Assembly: GCF_030272615.1 (NCBI RefSeq)
Contig: NC_081414.1
Coordinates: 335,809,927-335,873,926 of the forward strand
DNA: 64,000 nt
Reading direction: 5' to 3'
Origin: Cryptomeria japonica
Taxonomy: Eukaryota; Streptophyta; Pinopsida; Cupressales; Cupressaceae
This document shows positions 47,841 through 59,434 of the stretch, piece by piece (within the stretch, counting starts at the first letter, position 1; each line of letters begins with the position of its first letter). The notes beneath the pieces were generated by a model. That model saw only the letters and a list, made by a program, of their open reading frames with translations, made no database searches and was not told where the DNA came from. The translations under genes and the position numbers were made by a program.

Positions 47841-49034
47841 CGCGGCCCTAGATGGTAAGCCATCTCGGTAGGTCAAGGTTGAACCCTAACATTATGTCAT
47901 CACTCATAAATCACATCTAGATGGAGTTGAAAATTAGGTTATTTGAAATTAAAATTTGAAGTACTTATCTCCATTATCAAAAAGTGCATCAGCCCCCTTG
48001 GGGAATCCTTGGGATATTTTTGCTAAATTGGATGATACACCACCCACTTGAATTTCAAAGTTTGCAAATTCTAAGATATCCCAATATCTCATGGTTGCTA
48101 TCAGTGATGCATGCTACCCAAGCTAAAAGGGTAATGTAGATCTACACACTTGAGGGCATCAAAGAATATTCATTCTCAACAGGCAATGTCAAAGAAAATA
48201 TTAAGCTCAAAACTAGATGTAGCTAAGTGTGCTATGGAGTGTGAAGAAAATTGGATAATGGTGTAAAGAGAGAGGAATAAAAATGAGGCGATTTCAACAT
48301 GTATCTTTGTTGATAGACTAAATGTGGAGCAAAGTCTCAGATTGCATTTGAGTGATGCTTTATACGTTGCATCCTTTTTATGGAATCTCATATTGAGGCA
48401 AATTTGGAATTTTGGTTGGGGATGAGGTCCCTTGCTTGTGGCCTCATGTGATGCAAGCTAGGATATTTTTCAGTTATGCTATCAATTTAGGGTATAGCCC
48501 CTTTTCTACCATTTAATTATATATATAAAAAAGTAATTCTTGTAAGGTTTTAAAATACCATAAAACTAGTATAGGAGACTTAAGGTTGGTCTTTTTGTGA
48601 TGATGAGAGCACAAGAGAAGGAGGATGAACCCTAAGCAATGGTGATGTTGGGGTTAGAGAAAAAGGTGAAGGTGATGAGAGTGGAGAAGATGGAGATGGT
48701 AATGACGAGCTTGATGCCTTGGCTAGCTCCTTGGTGTTTTGGACCTTTGTTTAGTCATGTGTGATTGTTTGGTGGGATTGAAGGGATTTGTGTGGAAGCA
48801 ACTACTATGTGGGATTTCCTGGCACTTATTGTAAAGGGCTTTTAGGTGTCTTCATGGCTAGTGAGGATCTCTTGGCCTCTAGGATGTCTATTGGGCGTTT
48901 AGTTGGTGCTACTCTGTTGTTTGAGATTTTGTTGGTTAATCTTAATTTTTTTGTGATGTAGGTCTTTTCTACTCGCATGATTGTTCTACTTACCCTTGTG
49001 TTATATGGGGTGTTGCCTTGATAGACCAGATCTA
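47841..49034. other. Unclassified sequence left of the young copia element
   Basis: This is a low-coding region. From 48600 it is rich in gatgaggatgg-like purine runs and then T/G-rich. It may be the rest of the LINE ORF1/spacer into which the copia element at 49040 inserted, but no motif proves it. Confidence 0.35.
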
Positions 49035-49039
49035 GACAT

Positions 49040-49933
49040 TGTAAGGAAGTTAAGTAGCGGAAACAACTTCCTACACTAACCTTGAGAGGAGGGTAATGCA
49101 AAACTTTTTCAGATCATTACAACAGTTACAGAAAATAGAAATAGATATAATAGCAATCATACCACAACACAGTGATTTACGTGGGGAAAACCCTTTCGGG
49201 AGAAAAACCCCACCCTCCAAAAGCAGCTCAATATTTTATTCAGCAATCAAAGACAGATTACAAAATACTTGCAGAGCAAGCTCTTCGCAGGAGTACCGTT
49301 AATCAGAGATTCAGAGGCAACTCAATAGCCATAGGACTCTTACACACAACCTCTATCTCACACACCTCATAAATAGGAGATACAATACAAGAAACCATCA
49401 AACGGTATTACAAAACCATGGGCTAAAACCACCCAATAAAGTGTAGCCGACCTTATCTCCCTTCTAGATTCCCTATGACATGTTAAAGCACACATCAACA
49501 CATGTCGCTCCCTTTTACCGCTCATTTATGTATCCGATACAAATTATTTTTCCTATTTCAGGAGTACAAACTTCCGGAGGCCATAACTTGAGAACCGGGT
49601 GTCCGATTGACGAACCGTTTGAAGCGCCGGAAAGCTCGCGAAGTGCTCTATCACCTCGTAACCCGCTTCGCCGGTTACGGCCACTTTTCAGGGCATTTCA
49701 GAGCCTCTAAAGTCCCCAAAATTAAGTTTAAACATTTTATTGCACCCCTCCAAGACGAAAACTTTAATATCTTCAAAACTAGTTGTGACCTTGTGACGAA
49801 ACTTTACCGGAATGCTTATCTAGCCAACCAAAAGCTTCAGGGAGAGTTTCGCACCATTTTGTGCTCAAATGAAAACTTACTATAAATAGTAAGCTCACAT
49901 AAATGCAAGGTTGAGACACCATTTTTTCCAACA
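49040..49933 (-). repeat. 3' LTR of young copia element
   Basis: It is 894 bp, tgtaagg...ccaaca on the plus strand. It has an extra ac repeat relative to the other LTR (49342 region). Confidence 0.95.
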
Positions 49934-49945
49934 AATCTCCCACTT
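49934..49945 (-). other. Polypurine tract of young copia element
   Basis: The minus strand reads aagtgggagatt immediately before the 3' LTR. Confidence 0.8.
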
Positions 49946-49989
49946 GTCGAACACCTTGCATGAGCGGAAGGGAATGTCAACACAATGAA

Positions 49990-52900
49990 TCAATTGCTAG
50001 GGGCCATAAGGCCCATAGACTCTGAACACCATCTAAACTTCTCTGTGCTCACAGCCTTAGTTAAAGCATCTGCAACATTCATCAAAGTTTCCACCTTAAC
50101 CAGCTTCACCCTACCATCTTCGACCATATCTCTAACAAAATGATACTGAACATCAATATGTTTGGTCCGGGCATGAACTGTCGGGTTCTTAGCTAGGCTA
50201 ATTGCACTCTAACTGTCACAGTAAATTGTCACTGTACCTTGTTTTATTCCAATATCCGAACACAGTCTCTTAAGCCAAATGGCCTCTTTACAAGCATGAG
50301 CAGCTGCCATATATTCTGCTTCAGTAGTGGATAAAGCAACCACAGCCTGTCGCTTACTCATCCAACTAATTGCACCACCAAACAAAGTAAACACATAAGC
50401 ACTGGTGGATCTTCTGCTATCAATATCACCTGCCCAATCTGAATCCACATAACCATGGATATCAAGAGAAGTCATGTCTCCAACTGAATTACCATGATAA
50501 CACAAAGAATACTCTGAAGTACCCTTCAAATATCTGAAGACTCTTTTGACTGCATCCCAATGAACTCTACCAGGATTAGACATATATCTAGAAAGTACTC
50601 CCACTGCTTGGGCAATGTCTGGTCTAGTACAGACCATAGCATACATCAAGCTTCCAACCGCACTCTGGTAAGGCACTCTGCTCATGTCTTCCATCTCCAA
50701 TGGGGATGTAGGACAATCTGAAATAGATAGTTTCATTCCAACTGTAAAAGGAACACTCAATGGTCTACAATTCTGCATGTTGAACCTCTGTAACACTGAA
50801 TTCACATACTTACTCTGGCCTAGCCATAGCTTTCTGTTTACCCTATCTCTTCTAATTTCCATCCCAAGAATGTGCTTTGCTGCACCAAGATCTTTCATTT
50901 CAAATTTAGCAGCGAGCTGAGACTTCAGTTCTGAAATCATACCTTTCCCTTTACCAATGAATAACATATCATCAACATACAATGCAATGAATAAGAAATG
51001 ATCACCATAAGATTTATAATAAACACAGTGATCTGATTTAGAACGTTCAAATCCCAAAATCAACACATATGTATCAAATTTCTGGTACCACATTCTAGGA
51101 CTTTGTTTGAGGCCATACAAAGATTTTTTCAATTTACAGACCAAATTACTTTTGCCTTTCACCACATAGTGCTCTGGCTGTGTCATATAAATATCTTCCT
51201 CCAAATCACCATGAAGGAAAGCAGTTTTCACATCCATTTGCTCAACCTCTAAATCATAAGCAGTAGCAATAGAAAGCAAAAATCTAATGGACGTCATTTT
51301 TGCAACAGGAGAAAATATCTCACCGTAATCAACACCCTCAACCTGAGAGTAGCCTTTTGCAACCAACCTTGCTTTATACTTCTCAATGCTTCCATCTGAA
51401 CCAATCTTTTTCTTGAACACCCATTTACAACCAATAGGTTTTCGTCCTTCAGGCAATGGTACAAGATCCCATGTATCATTCTTTTTCAAAGCTGCCATTT
51501 CTTCCTCCATAGCAATCTTCCAGGATTCTGCATCATTCATACCTAATGCCTCTTCTACAGATTTCGGTTCATCCACACTAGTATTCAGAGAAAAAATACA
51601 TCTCCAATCATCAAGTGAATACCTTTCAGGTGGTTGTCTATGTCTTGTAGACCTTCGAACAAGCTGAGTTGGAGGTTCTTCCTCCTCTTCTGAAGATTCA
51701 GAGCTAGACGAGCTCTCCTCAAATTCTTGCCTATCTAGGGGTCTAGATTCAACTCTTTCAGGTATAGAAGGAAGTTGAATCACATCTTCTTTTTTAGTTT
51801 GTTCTGGCTGCAATGTAACAGAAGGAGACTTAATTTCTCTAAAAATAACACTTCTACTATGAATTACCTTTTGTGCAACAGGGTCCCAAAGCTTGTATCC
51901 TTTCACACCATAACTATACCCGATGAAGATACATTTCACAGCCTTGTTCTCCAACTTTGTTCGTTTCTCCTTTGGCACATGTGCATATGCTTCGCAACCA
52001 AAAACTCTAAGATGTCTCAATGAAGGCTTGTGACCTGACCATGCTTCCATAGGCGTTTTATCAACAAGAGCTGATGTAGGAGACCTGTTAATCAGGTAGC
52101 AAGCAGTGGCTACAGCTTCAGCCCAAAACTTTTGTTCGAGACCAGCACCACTCAACATACTCCTAGCCTTCTCCATCAGTGTCCTGTTCATTCTTTCTGC
52201 AACTCCATTCTGCTGTGGAGAATACGGAGTTGTCTTCTGCCTGTTAATTCCACAGTCTTTACAGAATCTATCAAAATCATTAGAGCAAAACTCACCGCCA
52301 TTATCAGTTCTCAAACATTTTATTTTCTTTCCAGTCTGCAACTCAACCATTGCTTTAAATTCTTTAAAATGACTAAAAACTTCAGATTTACTCTTTAGAA
52401 AATATACCCATGTCCTTCTACTAAAATCATCAATAAATGAAACATAATATGTGGATTTTCCAATCGAAGAGACATCTACTGGACCAAACACATCAGAATG
52501 GATAAGATCCAAAACACCACAAGTTTTATGAGAACTCGAGTAAAACTGAACGCGGTTTTGTTTTCCATAAATGCAATGCTCACAGAAATCAAAGTCAAGA
52601 TTACAATCATTCAAACCTTCAACAAGATTTTTATTTTTCAAGGTCCTTAGACCCTTTTCTCCAATGTGGCCAAGTCTCTGGTGCCATAACATAGTCTTCT
52701 CTGCAGGTAACTTTGCTTCAGACGAAAGAGCACCCTTAGGTACCTAAAAACCATTTCCATCTGCTGAAGGTGAAACCTTCAAATCTTCTAGTGAAGTATC
52801 CACAGATTTACTTTTTACAGAAGTGCTATTACACTCAACAGTGTATGCTTCAAGCTTATACAAAGTGCCAAACCTGACACCTCTAGCAACTACCATAGCA

Positions 52901-54033
52901 CCCTTAATCATCTTACATCCTGTTTCAGAAAAGACTACCTGCACACCTGCATCTATTAGTTTGCTCACAGATAACAAGTTTCATTTTAATCCAAGGATAT
53001 GCAGCACACCATTAATCCTTTTTATTCTACCATCAGAAAACCTGATTCTAACTTTACCTCGACCAACAATGTCTAGAGGTGAATCATCACCCAAGTACAC
53101 CTTACCTCCATTAAATCCTTCATATTCAGAAAACCAATCTCTATTGGAAGTCATATGAAAAGATGCACCTGAGTCAATTAGCCAGGCATCATTACCTGTA
53201 TGAGTCGCCAAAGCCGCAATAAATGCATCGCCATCTTCCTTGTCGGACTCAGAATCAGAATCGAACTTTTTCTTTTTCTTCTTCTTTTCTTCTTTGCAGT
53301 CCTTACGGATGTGACCCGATTTACCGCAATTCCAGCAAATGACTTTGGACTTTCCAGGAGATTTCGATCTCCCTTTGGATTTGGACTTGCCACGCTTCTC
53401 ATTCTTCTTGCCTTTCTCCTTAGGTCTTCCACGAACAGTTAGGGCTTCCTTTGAACTGATGGATACCTTCCTTCGCATCTCTTCACCGAGTAGGGCACCC
53501 ACCACATCTTCAGATTTCAAAACAACAAAAGTACTACCGATAGCCATAACAAGAGAATCCCACGAATCAGGCAAAGAGCAAAGCAAGATCTGACATTTTT
53601 CCTCCTCGTCCATCTTAACACCGACGGATACTAATTGAGCCACAATCATATTGAATGCTTCTAGGTGGTCTGCAATTCGTCCACCCTCTTCCATCTTCAA
53701 GGAATACAATTTCTTTCTTAAGAAAATTTGATTTAATAAAGATTTCACTTGATACATCTCACCAAGCTTAGTCCATAGCTTCTTTGCAGAGTTTTCTTCA
53801 TGGACATTGATTAGAACAGAGTCTGCCAGGCACAGTCTGATTAGACCCTTGGCTTTTCGGTCCATAACATCATACTGAGCTGCCGCAGTAGGATCTGAGG
53901 GCCTTTGGACATTCGCATCAACAACATCCTAAAGATCTCGATCTATTAGCAGATCTTCCATCTTCAACTTCCACATCTCAAAATTACTTCCATTAAATTT
54001 CTCCACCTCTATTCTCCCTGACGAACTCGCCAT
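49990..54033 (-). pseudogene. Copia gag-pol polyprotein with four nonsense codons
   Basis: The single frame runs from MASSSGRIEVEKF (54033) to GLMAPSN (stop 49990-49992), about 1,347 codons, the normal copia length. Landmarks are a UBN2-type gag, zinc knuckle CWNCGKSGHIRKDC, protease DSGASFHMTS, integrase zinc domain WHQRLGHIG...CEHC, catalytic LIHSDVFGP/RTDNGGEF/QQNGVAERMNR, RT ending in YVDDMLFIG, and RNase H GYVDSDWAGD and STTEAEYMA. In-frame stops lie at 53929-53931, 52978-52980, 52744-52746 and 50209-50211, and no frameshift was seen. Each stop is one G:C to A:T change away from a sense codon. It is nearly intact but inactive as it stands. Confidence 0.95.
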
Positions 54034-54142
54034 CTGAATATTCCTCAACAAGATCAAAAAGTGTCTTCTGCACAAGGTCCCACTCAAATCTGGATTAGTT
54101 CAAAAAACCCAACTGCCCACAATTGAAACCAAAGGTGATCAG

Positions 54143-54154
54143 GCTCTGATACCA
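54143..54154 (-). other. Primer-binding site of young copia element
   Basis: The minus strand reads tggtatcagagc, two bases inside the 5' LTR. Confidence 0.92.
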
Positions 54155-54156
54155 CT

Positions 54157-55048
54157 TGTAAGGAAGTTAAGTAGCGGAAACAACTTCCTACACTAACCTT
54201 GAGAGGAGGGTAATGCAAAACTTTTTCAGATCATTACAACAGTTACAGAAAATAGAAATAGATATAATAGCAATCATACCACAACACAGTGATTTACGTG
54301 GGGAAAACCCTTTCGGGAGAAAAACCCCACCCTCCAAAAGCAGCTCAATATTTTATTCAGCAATCAAAGACAGATTACAAAATACTTGCAGAGCAAGCTC
54401 TTCGCAGGAGTACCGTTAATCAGAGATTCAGAGGCAACTCAATAGCCATAGGACTCTTACACAACCTCTATCTCACACACCTCATAAATAGGAGATACAA
54501 TACAAGAAACCATCAAACGGTATTACAAAACCATGGGCTAAAACCACCCAATAAAGTGTAGCCGACCTTATCTCCCTTCTAGATTCCCTATGACATGTTA
54601 AAGCACACATCAACACATGTCGCTCCCTTTTACCACTCATTTATGTATCCGATACAAATTATTTTTCCTATTTCAGGAGTACAAACTTCCGGAGGCCATA
54701 ACTTGAGAACCGGGTGTCCGATTGACGAACCATTTGAAGCGCCGGAAAGCTCGCGAAGTGCTCTATCACCTCGTAACCCGCATCACCGGTTACGGCCACT
54801 TTTCAGGGCGTTTCGGAGCCTCTAAAGTCCCCAAAATTAAGTTTAAACATTTTATTGCACCCCTCCAAGATGAAAACTTTAATATCTTCAAAACTAGTTG
54901 TGACCTTGCGACGAAACTTTACCGGAATGCTTATCTAGCCAACCAAAAGCTTCAGGGAGAGTTTCGCACCATTTTGTGCTCAAATGAAAACTTACTATAA
55001 ATAGTAACCTCACATAAATGCAAGGTTGAGACACCATTTTTTCCAACA
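54157..55048 (-). repeat. 5' LTR (promoter LTR) of young copia element
   Basis: It is 892 bp. In element orientation it has a TATA-like ctatttata near its start (about 55000) and a gaataaaat polyadenylation-type signal near 54350. Both are tentative. Confidence 0.93.
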
Positions 55049-55053
55049 GACAT

Positions 55054-56691
55054 TCCCCTCTTTTGTTCACAATTTTTTGTCTACTATTATTTTTCCCTTT
55101 AGCATTACCTTTTTTTGGTGCTTTTCAAGTGGATCCACTGACTTCCTATTCATGTTTAGAGTCCTGACCATATGCCTTGGAGGCCCCCCTATTTGTGAGT
55201 TGCTTATTTCACAACTTGTTTTACACTAGGTTTTTTGGTGGCTAGGTCCTCTTTGATGGTCTCGACTATACTTATGCTTCTTTTGAGAAATTGGGTGGGG
55301 GACTTAGCTGCCATCTTCTCAGAAGTCCTTATTTTTTTCCCCTAGTGAGTGTCTCTATCCTTGTAAGGGTAGATCTAGTTTGGATAGTGGTTGTGTTTGA
55401 AGGGTGTATTCTGCATTCTTTCTTGTGGCTCTTTTGTGAAGGAGCTATTATTGCCCTTCTCCTTGTTTCTTTCCTTGATATTTCTCCTAGAGGTGGGTTT
55501 CTCTTTTGGGTAAGGATAGTTTTGCCTTTCTAATTTAGTTTTATATGGTTACTCTATCCATTTTTTAAGAAGGCTTCAATAGAGTGTTTGGCTCTAGTGG
55601 GTTTGTTTCATTGGTTGCTTCCCTAGTATCCTTCCTCTATGATATTTGGGCTTCTTTAACCCTATCTAAGGGTTTATTTTGAGACAAATATTTTTTCCCT
55701 TTTCATCTATGGTGTTTCTTTCCTCTCAACTTATTGCTGTCGGAGATTCAACCACTAGCTCCTTTGTTGTTAAGGACATTTTGAAGGATGGCTTGTCTGT
55801 GCCCTTCCTTTGGGGAGGGCTTTGATCTTATCATTTTGTTGTGATTGTGGGGGTCTTCTCCTTGTTGGTTAGGGATCTCTTTACTAGTGGGTTGTGTTTG
55901 GACACTTTGGTGTCTATCTTCATGGTCCCTACCATTGAGGCTTTTATTGAGGGAGAGTCTCTTGTGGGTTTGGTGGAGTTTCTTGTGGCTCCTAAAATGG
56001 TTGGGTTCATTCTTAGAGGAGTAGATAAGGTCTTGTGTCTGAATCTTGAATTTTCAATTATTGTTGAGGATTTTGGTGTGGTTCTTATTGCTACTAATCC
56101 TATAGATGTAGGTCCAAAAGTAGAGTTTACTTGGGTCTTGTCTTAGAGTGGGACATCTCAGGATGGAATATAGGTCAATGGCCTACATGGGTGTGGATTT
56201 TCTGGCTTGTAATGGAGTTCTCTACTATTCCTAATTCTCCAGTGGTGGTTGTAGTTGTAGAGTTCCTCAAGGTATATCTCTATGATGGATAGACAAGGGG
56301 TAATGGTTTGTTGGTCCTATAGTGGTGGCTATGGTCTTCATGCTCTAGTATGGGGCCACCCTTATTTTTCATGTGAATTCTCCTTTTGTAGAGAAGAGTG
56401 ATTGTTTTCTATAATCCTTACTATTGCCTTATATCAAGATGGAGACAATTTTGGAGGTTCTTCAGATATCTTGGAGAGGAGAGATTTGACCATCTCTTAG
56501 TTTTAGTCCAATCGACTATTTGATGTACTTAGTTTGGAATTGGCTATAAACTTATTGCACTCTTGGTATGAATTTTTATTTCTTTTCAATGAGTTACCTT
56601 TTGGCCTTTGTACTATAAGAAACCTGCTATGGTCTCAGTGCTGTAAGTGGCCTATTTTGGCATGTTTGAAGTGGTCTCTAACTTGTCTATT
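55054..56691. other. T/G-rich sequence, nothing firmly recognised
   Basis: This continues the sequence interrupted at 49034. Several plus-strand frames (for example 55291-55533 and 55841-56146) are open, but they are hydrophobic by T-rich composition and lack motifs. It is possibly LINE-derived, like the retroposon at 19.4 kb. Confidence 0.35.
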
Positions 56692-56696
56692 GTTGG

Positions 56697-57853
56697 TGTT
56701 GGAAAGAGACACTATATCCGTGAGGATTCATTCATGGAGATTGCTTAAGGGTTGTCATTGATGGTAACTTAGTCAATAAACCCTATCCAATGTATATAGA
56801 TTTGACTAAACGAAAGCCACATTGTTCATAAGGCTTAAGTCTAGAAGGTAGAGAATAGTAATCGGTAGAGCATGAGATCATTGTGCATATCTTGATATTT
56901 GTGATGTAATTTTGGTTGTGGTGATTAAGGTAGTTGATTTGAACTTTGAGGTAGCTTATTTCATGGTTCAAGTATCCAGTGTTAATTCATGAGAAAGATC
57001 AAAGGTCCAATATCCGGTAATTCAGTTAGAACAGAGTTATCTTTGAGCTTGATGGTGTAACGTGCATTGTGGATTCATTGGGATGATTTTGGTGATTGTT
57101 GGTGAGTTTGAGGAGTTTGTGCTGAAATGTACGAAGCTTATTATCTTCATGTTTCTGTCCACATTTGGATTTGTGAATGGATTGCGTGGACTTGGTGATA
57201 CACGTTTCATGTTGTGTGTTATGCAGTTTTTTGAAGCTAACTTGGTTAATGATTCTTTTTGTTGGTGCAGATTTATAAGATCGATTTGGTTGAACATTTT
57301 GGTGGATTTAATGAGTGGAGAAAGTTTGTATGGGAAAATTTTCATATTTTGGTGAATGCGATTGAAGATTTTGGTGCTCCAATGTATGACAAAGCACGAA
57401 AACAGAGCAAAAAGATAGATAAGTTTCAAAAGATAATTTGAGCCTAATCGGAACTATATTTTGGCATATGTAGATGCTATACTTTAGCTCATTCATTATT
57501 GTAATCAATTGTAATAACCTGCAGGGTAGCGAGATTTCTTCTAAGTTGTAGCCCTTTTGTAATTGAGTAGTGAGATCTAGGTAGTGTGCCTGAATGCATG
57601 TGCATTCCTCTCATGTAATATTATCATACTTCTAGCCATAGTATAATAATATTGTGGGTTTCCACCATGGTTTTTCCCTTTCCGGTTTTCCACATAAAAA
57701 ATCTTGGTTTTATGGTTGTATGGTTAATTGCTAAATATGTTTCTGCATTTTGGTTACATTCTTATGCATATGGTGGTTTAAGAATCAAGTTAATAAGTTT
57801 GCAAATTACAAAACAATGATTCATCCCCCCCTTTGTGTTCATTGATTCCAACA
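56697..57853 (+). repeat. 5' LTR of copy 2
   Basis: It is 1157 bp, from tgttggaaagagacac to cattgattccaaca. It contains the palindrome gaatgcatgtgcattc (57592-57607), then an AT-rich inverted repeat (taatattatcatact...agtataataatatt), then the ccaccatggtttttccctt core shared with the copia element at 34-42 kb. Confidence 0.9.
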
Positions 57854-57855
57854 AT

Positions 57856-57867
57856 TGGTATCAGAGC
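57856..57867 (+). other. Primer-binding site of copy 2
   Basis: The sequence tggtatcagagc lies two bases inside the LTR, followed by a leader (aagcctaacagcttgagg) like that of the copia element at 35.7 kb. Confidence 0.92.
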
Positions 57868-57921
57868 TTAGTTCCTCAGAAGAAGCCTAACAGCTTGAGG
57901 AAGATCCATAAGATTGAATCA

Positions 57922-59001
57922 ATGGAATTTGGTTTGCAGAGACAACTTAGTGTGGCACTTGAAGATCTTGATGCAACAAGAAAAGAAGTAAGTTCCCTGA
58001 AAAGAAACCTAAATGCAGTTGAAGACTTCATTGAGACATTGAAAGATCAAGTGAGCACATCAAGAGAGAAGAGAAAGGAGTTGATGAACAAATTGAAGGA
58101 GAAAGAAGAACAAAGCATTGCCAATCAATCCCTACAAGAAAAGATAGATGAATGTGAGAAGCTTTCTAGATAGAACACAATTCTGAAGAATCAGATGCAA
58201 TCCATTGTGATGAAGCCGACAAAGAAGATTGAAGACTTGAAGAAGAGTGAAGAAAATATAACTCAGTTAAAGGATAGATTTGATGAATGTTGCATATTTA
58301 CCTATGAGAATGATCAATTGAAACTTGAATTGGTGCAATGCAAGAATGATGGACAAGAACTTGAAAGGTAGATCATAATCCTGAGAGATGAGATTTTTAC
58401 TGCAAATGAATACAAAGAAAAATTCAAAGCCAGATCAACCCAATTAGATAAGATGCTAGAAAGTCAGAGACATGGGAAAGATATGTGAGGACTTGGACTT
58501 GAGAAAGGAGAATCCTCTGGTTCTAAACAAAGCAATCATCAGAAGAACAAGAAACCTCCAGTAAGATAGCCTAATGCCTATAAATTCAATAGAAAATTTT
58601 TGGTTTATGGTAAACTCGGTCATATGGCAAGTCAATGCAAAAATAAGATGAATAATGTGATGAATAATGGTCCTACCTTTACCAGTCAATATTTCATATG
58701 CAACAATTTTGGTCATAAGTCAAACATGTGCAAAATAGTGATGGACAATTTTCAGAATAAGAGATGTTATGCCTATGGAATGTTTGGACATATCTCTAAC
58801 CAATGTAGGATGAGACCAAATCAGATGAACCTCAGACCTATTCAAAGGAATGTTGTTTGCTATGCATGCAATAAATCCTATCACATAGCAAAATTCTACA
58901 AAAGTAAGAACATGAGCAACAATGGTACAATGAACAATAACAAATCAGATGAAAAAGGAATAGCTAAGGTGGAAGAGATCAACATAAGAAGATGTGGGTG
59001 A
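57922..59001 (+). pseudogene. Gag-like coiled-coil protein with four zinc knuckles (copy 2)
   Basis: From ATG 57922 (MEFGLQRQLSVALEDL) the first 300 or so codons are strongly helical and charged with heptad-like spacing (LKRNLNAVEDFIETLKDQV). A LDKMLESQRHGKD..GLGLEKGESSG segment follows, as found before the zinc knuckles of SIRE-type copia gags. Four CCHC-type knuckles come next: VYGKLGHMASQC (first Cys lost), ICNNFGHKSNMC (first Cys lost), CYAYGMFGHISNQC (second Cys lost) and CYACNKSYHIAKFY (last Cys lost). Stops lie at 58171 and near 58369, 58486 and 58567, all in one frame. It should bind element RNA and form particles; the UBN2 N-terminal gag domain is absent. Confidence 0.75.
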
Positions 59002-59340
59002 AGAACAAATATTTAAATATATAGAACAAATTTACACCTCAATCCGGTGTTGGAACCTCATCCGATAACTAGGGCACTTTGGCCTTAGGGGGGAGCTAAT
59101 CATGAAGATCCTTAGAATCCCCTTTTGGAGATCTGTAACCAGTTGTGGAAGGATGCATAAGATCAAGATCAATTATGCAGATGATATACGAAAGAATTCA
59201 TGAAATTTTGAGATTCAGGTAAGTGAATTCATGAAAAACAAGGTATCCAGAAGATTTTACAGTGATGCATTTATTGCAACTAAAAGTTAGGTTTTCAAAA
59301 GATAAAAAGGCATTTTTCTATTCATTCATTACATTGTGAA

Positions 59341-59343
<3 letters not shown>

Positions 59344-59405
<62 letters not shown>
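59344..59405 (+). repeat. (GA)n microsatellite, ~62 bp
   Basis: This is a perfect AG/GA run in the region between the gag-like frame and the unknown ORF. Copy 1 has only a short gagagagaag-type stretch at the matching place (about 9505-9525, minus strand). Confidence 0.97.
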
Positions 59406-59409
<4 letters not shown>

Positions 59410-59434
59410 GTAGTGAAGGGAAAGAGATCTTGCA

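Larger units (their letters stand above)
49040..55048 (-). mobile_element. Young Ty1/copia retrotransposon
   Basis: The element is complete: TG...CA LTRs (49040-49933 and 54157-55048), identical 5-bp target duplications gacat (49035-49039 and 55049-55053), primer site and polypurine tract. Its gag-pol is full-length except for four nonsense codons. The LTRs differ at about nine bases plus one 2-bp indel in 892, so this is the youngest insertion in the window. Confidence 0.96.

Noticed and set aside
49096-49885. ORFs in the LTRs (and their twins at 54213-55000)
   Set aside because: They lie wholly within LTR sequence, are duplicated only because the LTRs are, and have no motif.
50684-53593. 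Plus-strand ORFs across the young copia element
   Set aside because: These are antisense shadows of gag-pol.
56530-56761. 75-codon ORF overlapping the LTR start
   Set aside because: It crosses the LTR boundary, with no motif and no conservation in the other LTR copies.
57835-58173. ORF that starts inside the LTR and runs through the primer site into the gag-like frame (also at 10224-10406)
   Set aside because: It is open in both copies, but the primer-site region is untranslated leader in LTR elements; the agreement is explained by shared descent. The start at the conserved MESM/MDSD-type ATG is preferred.
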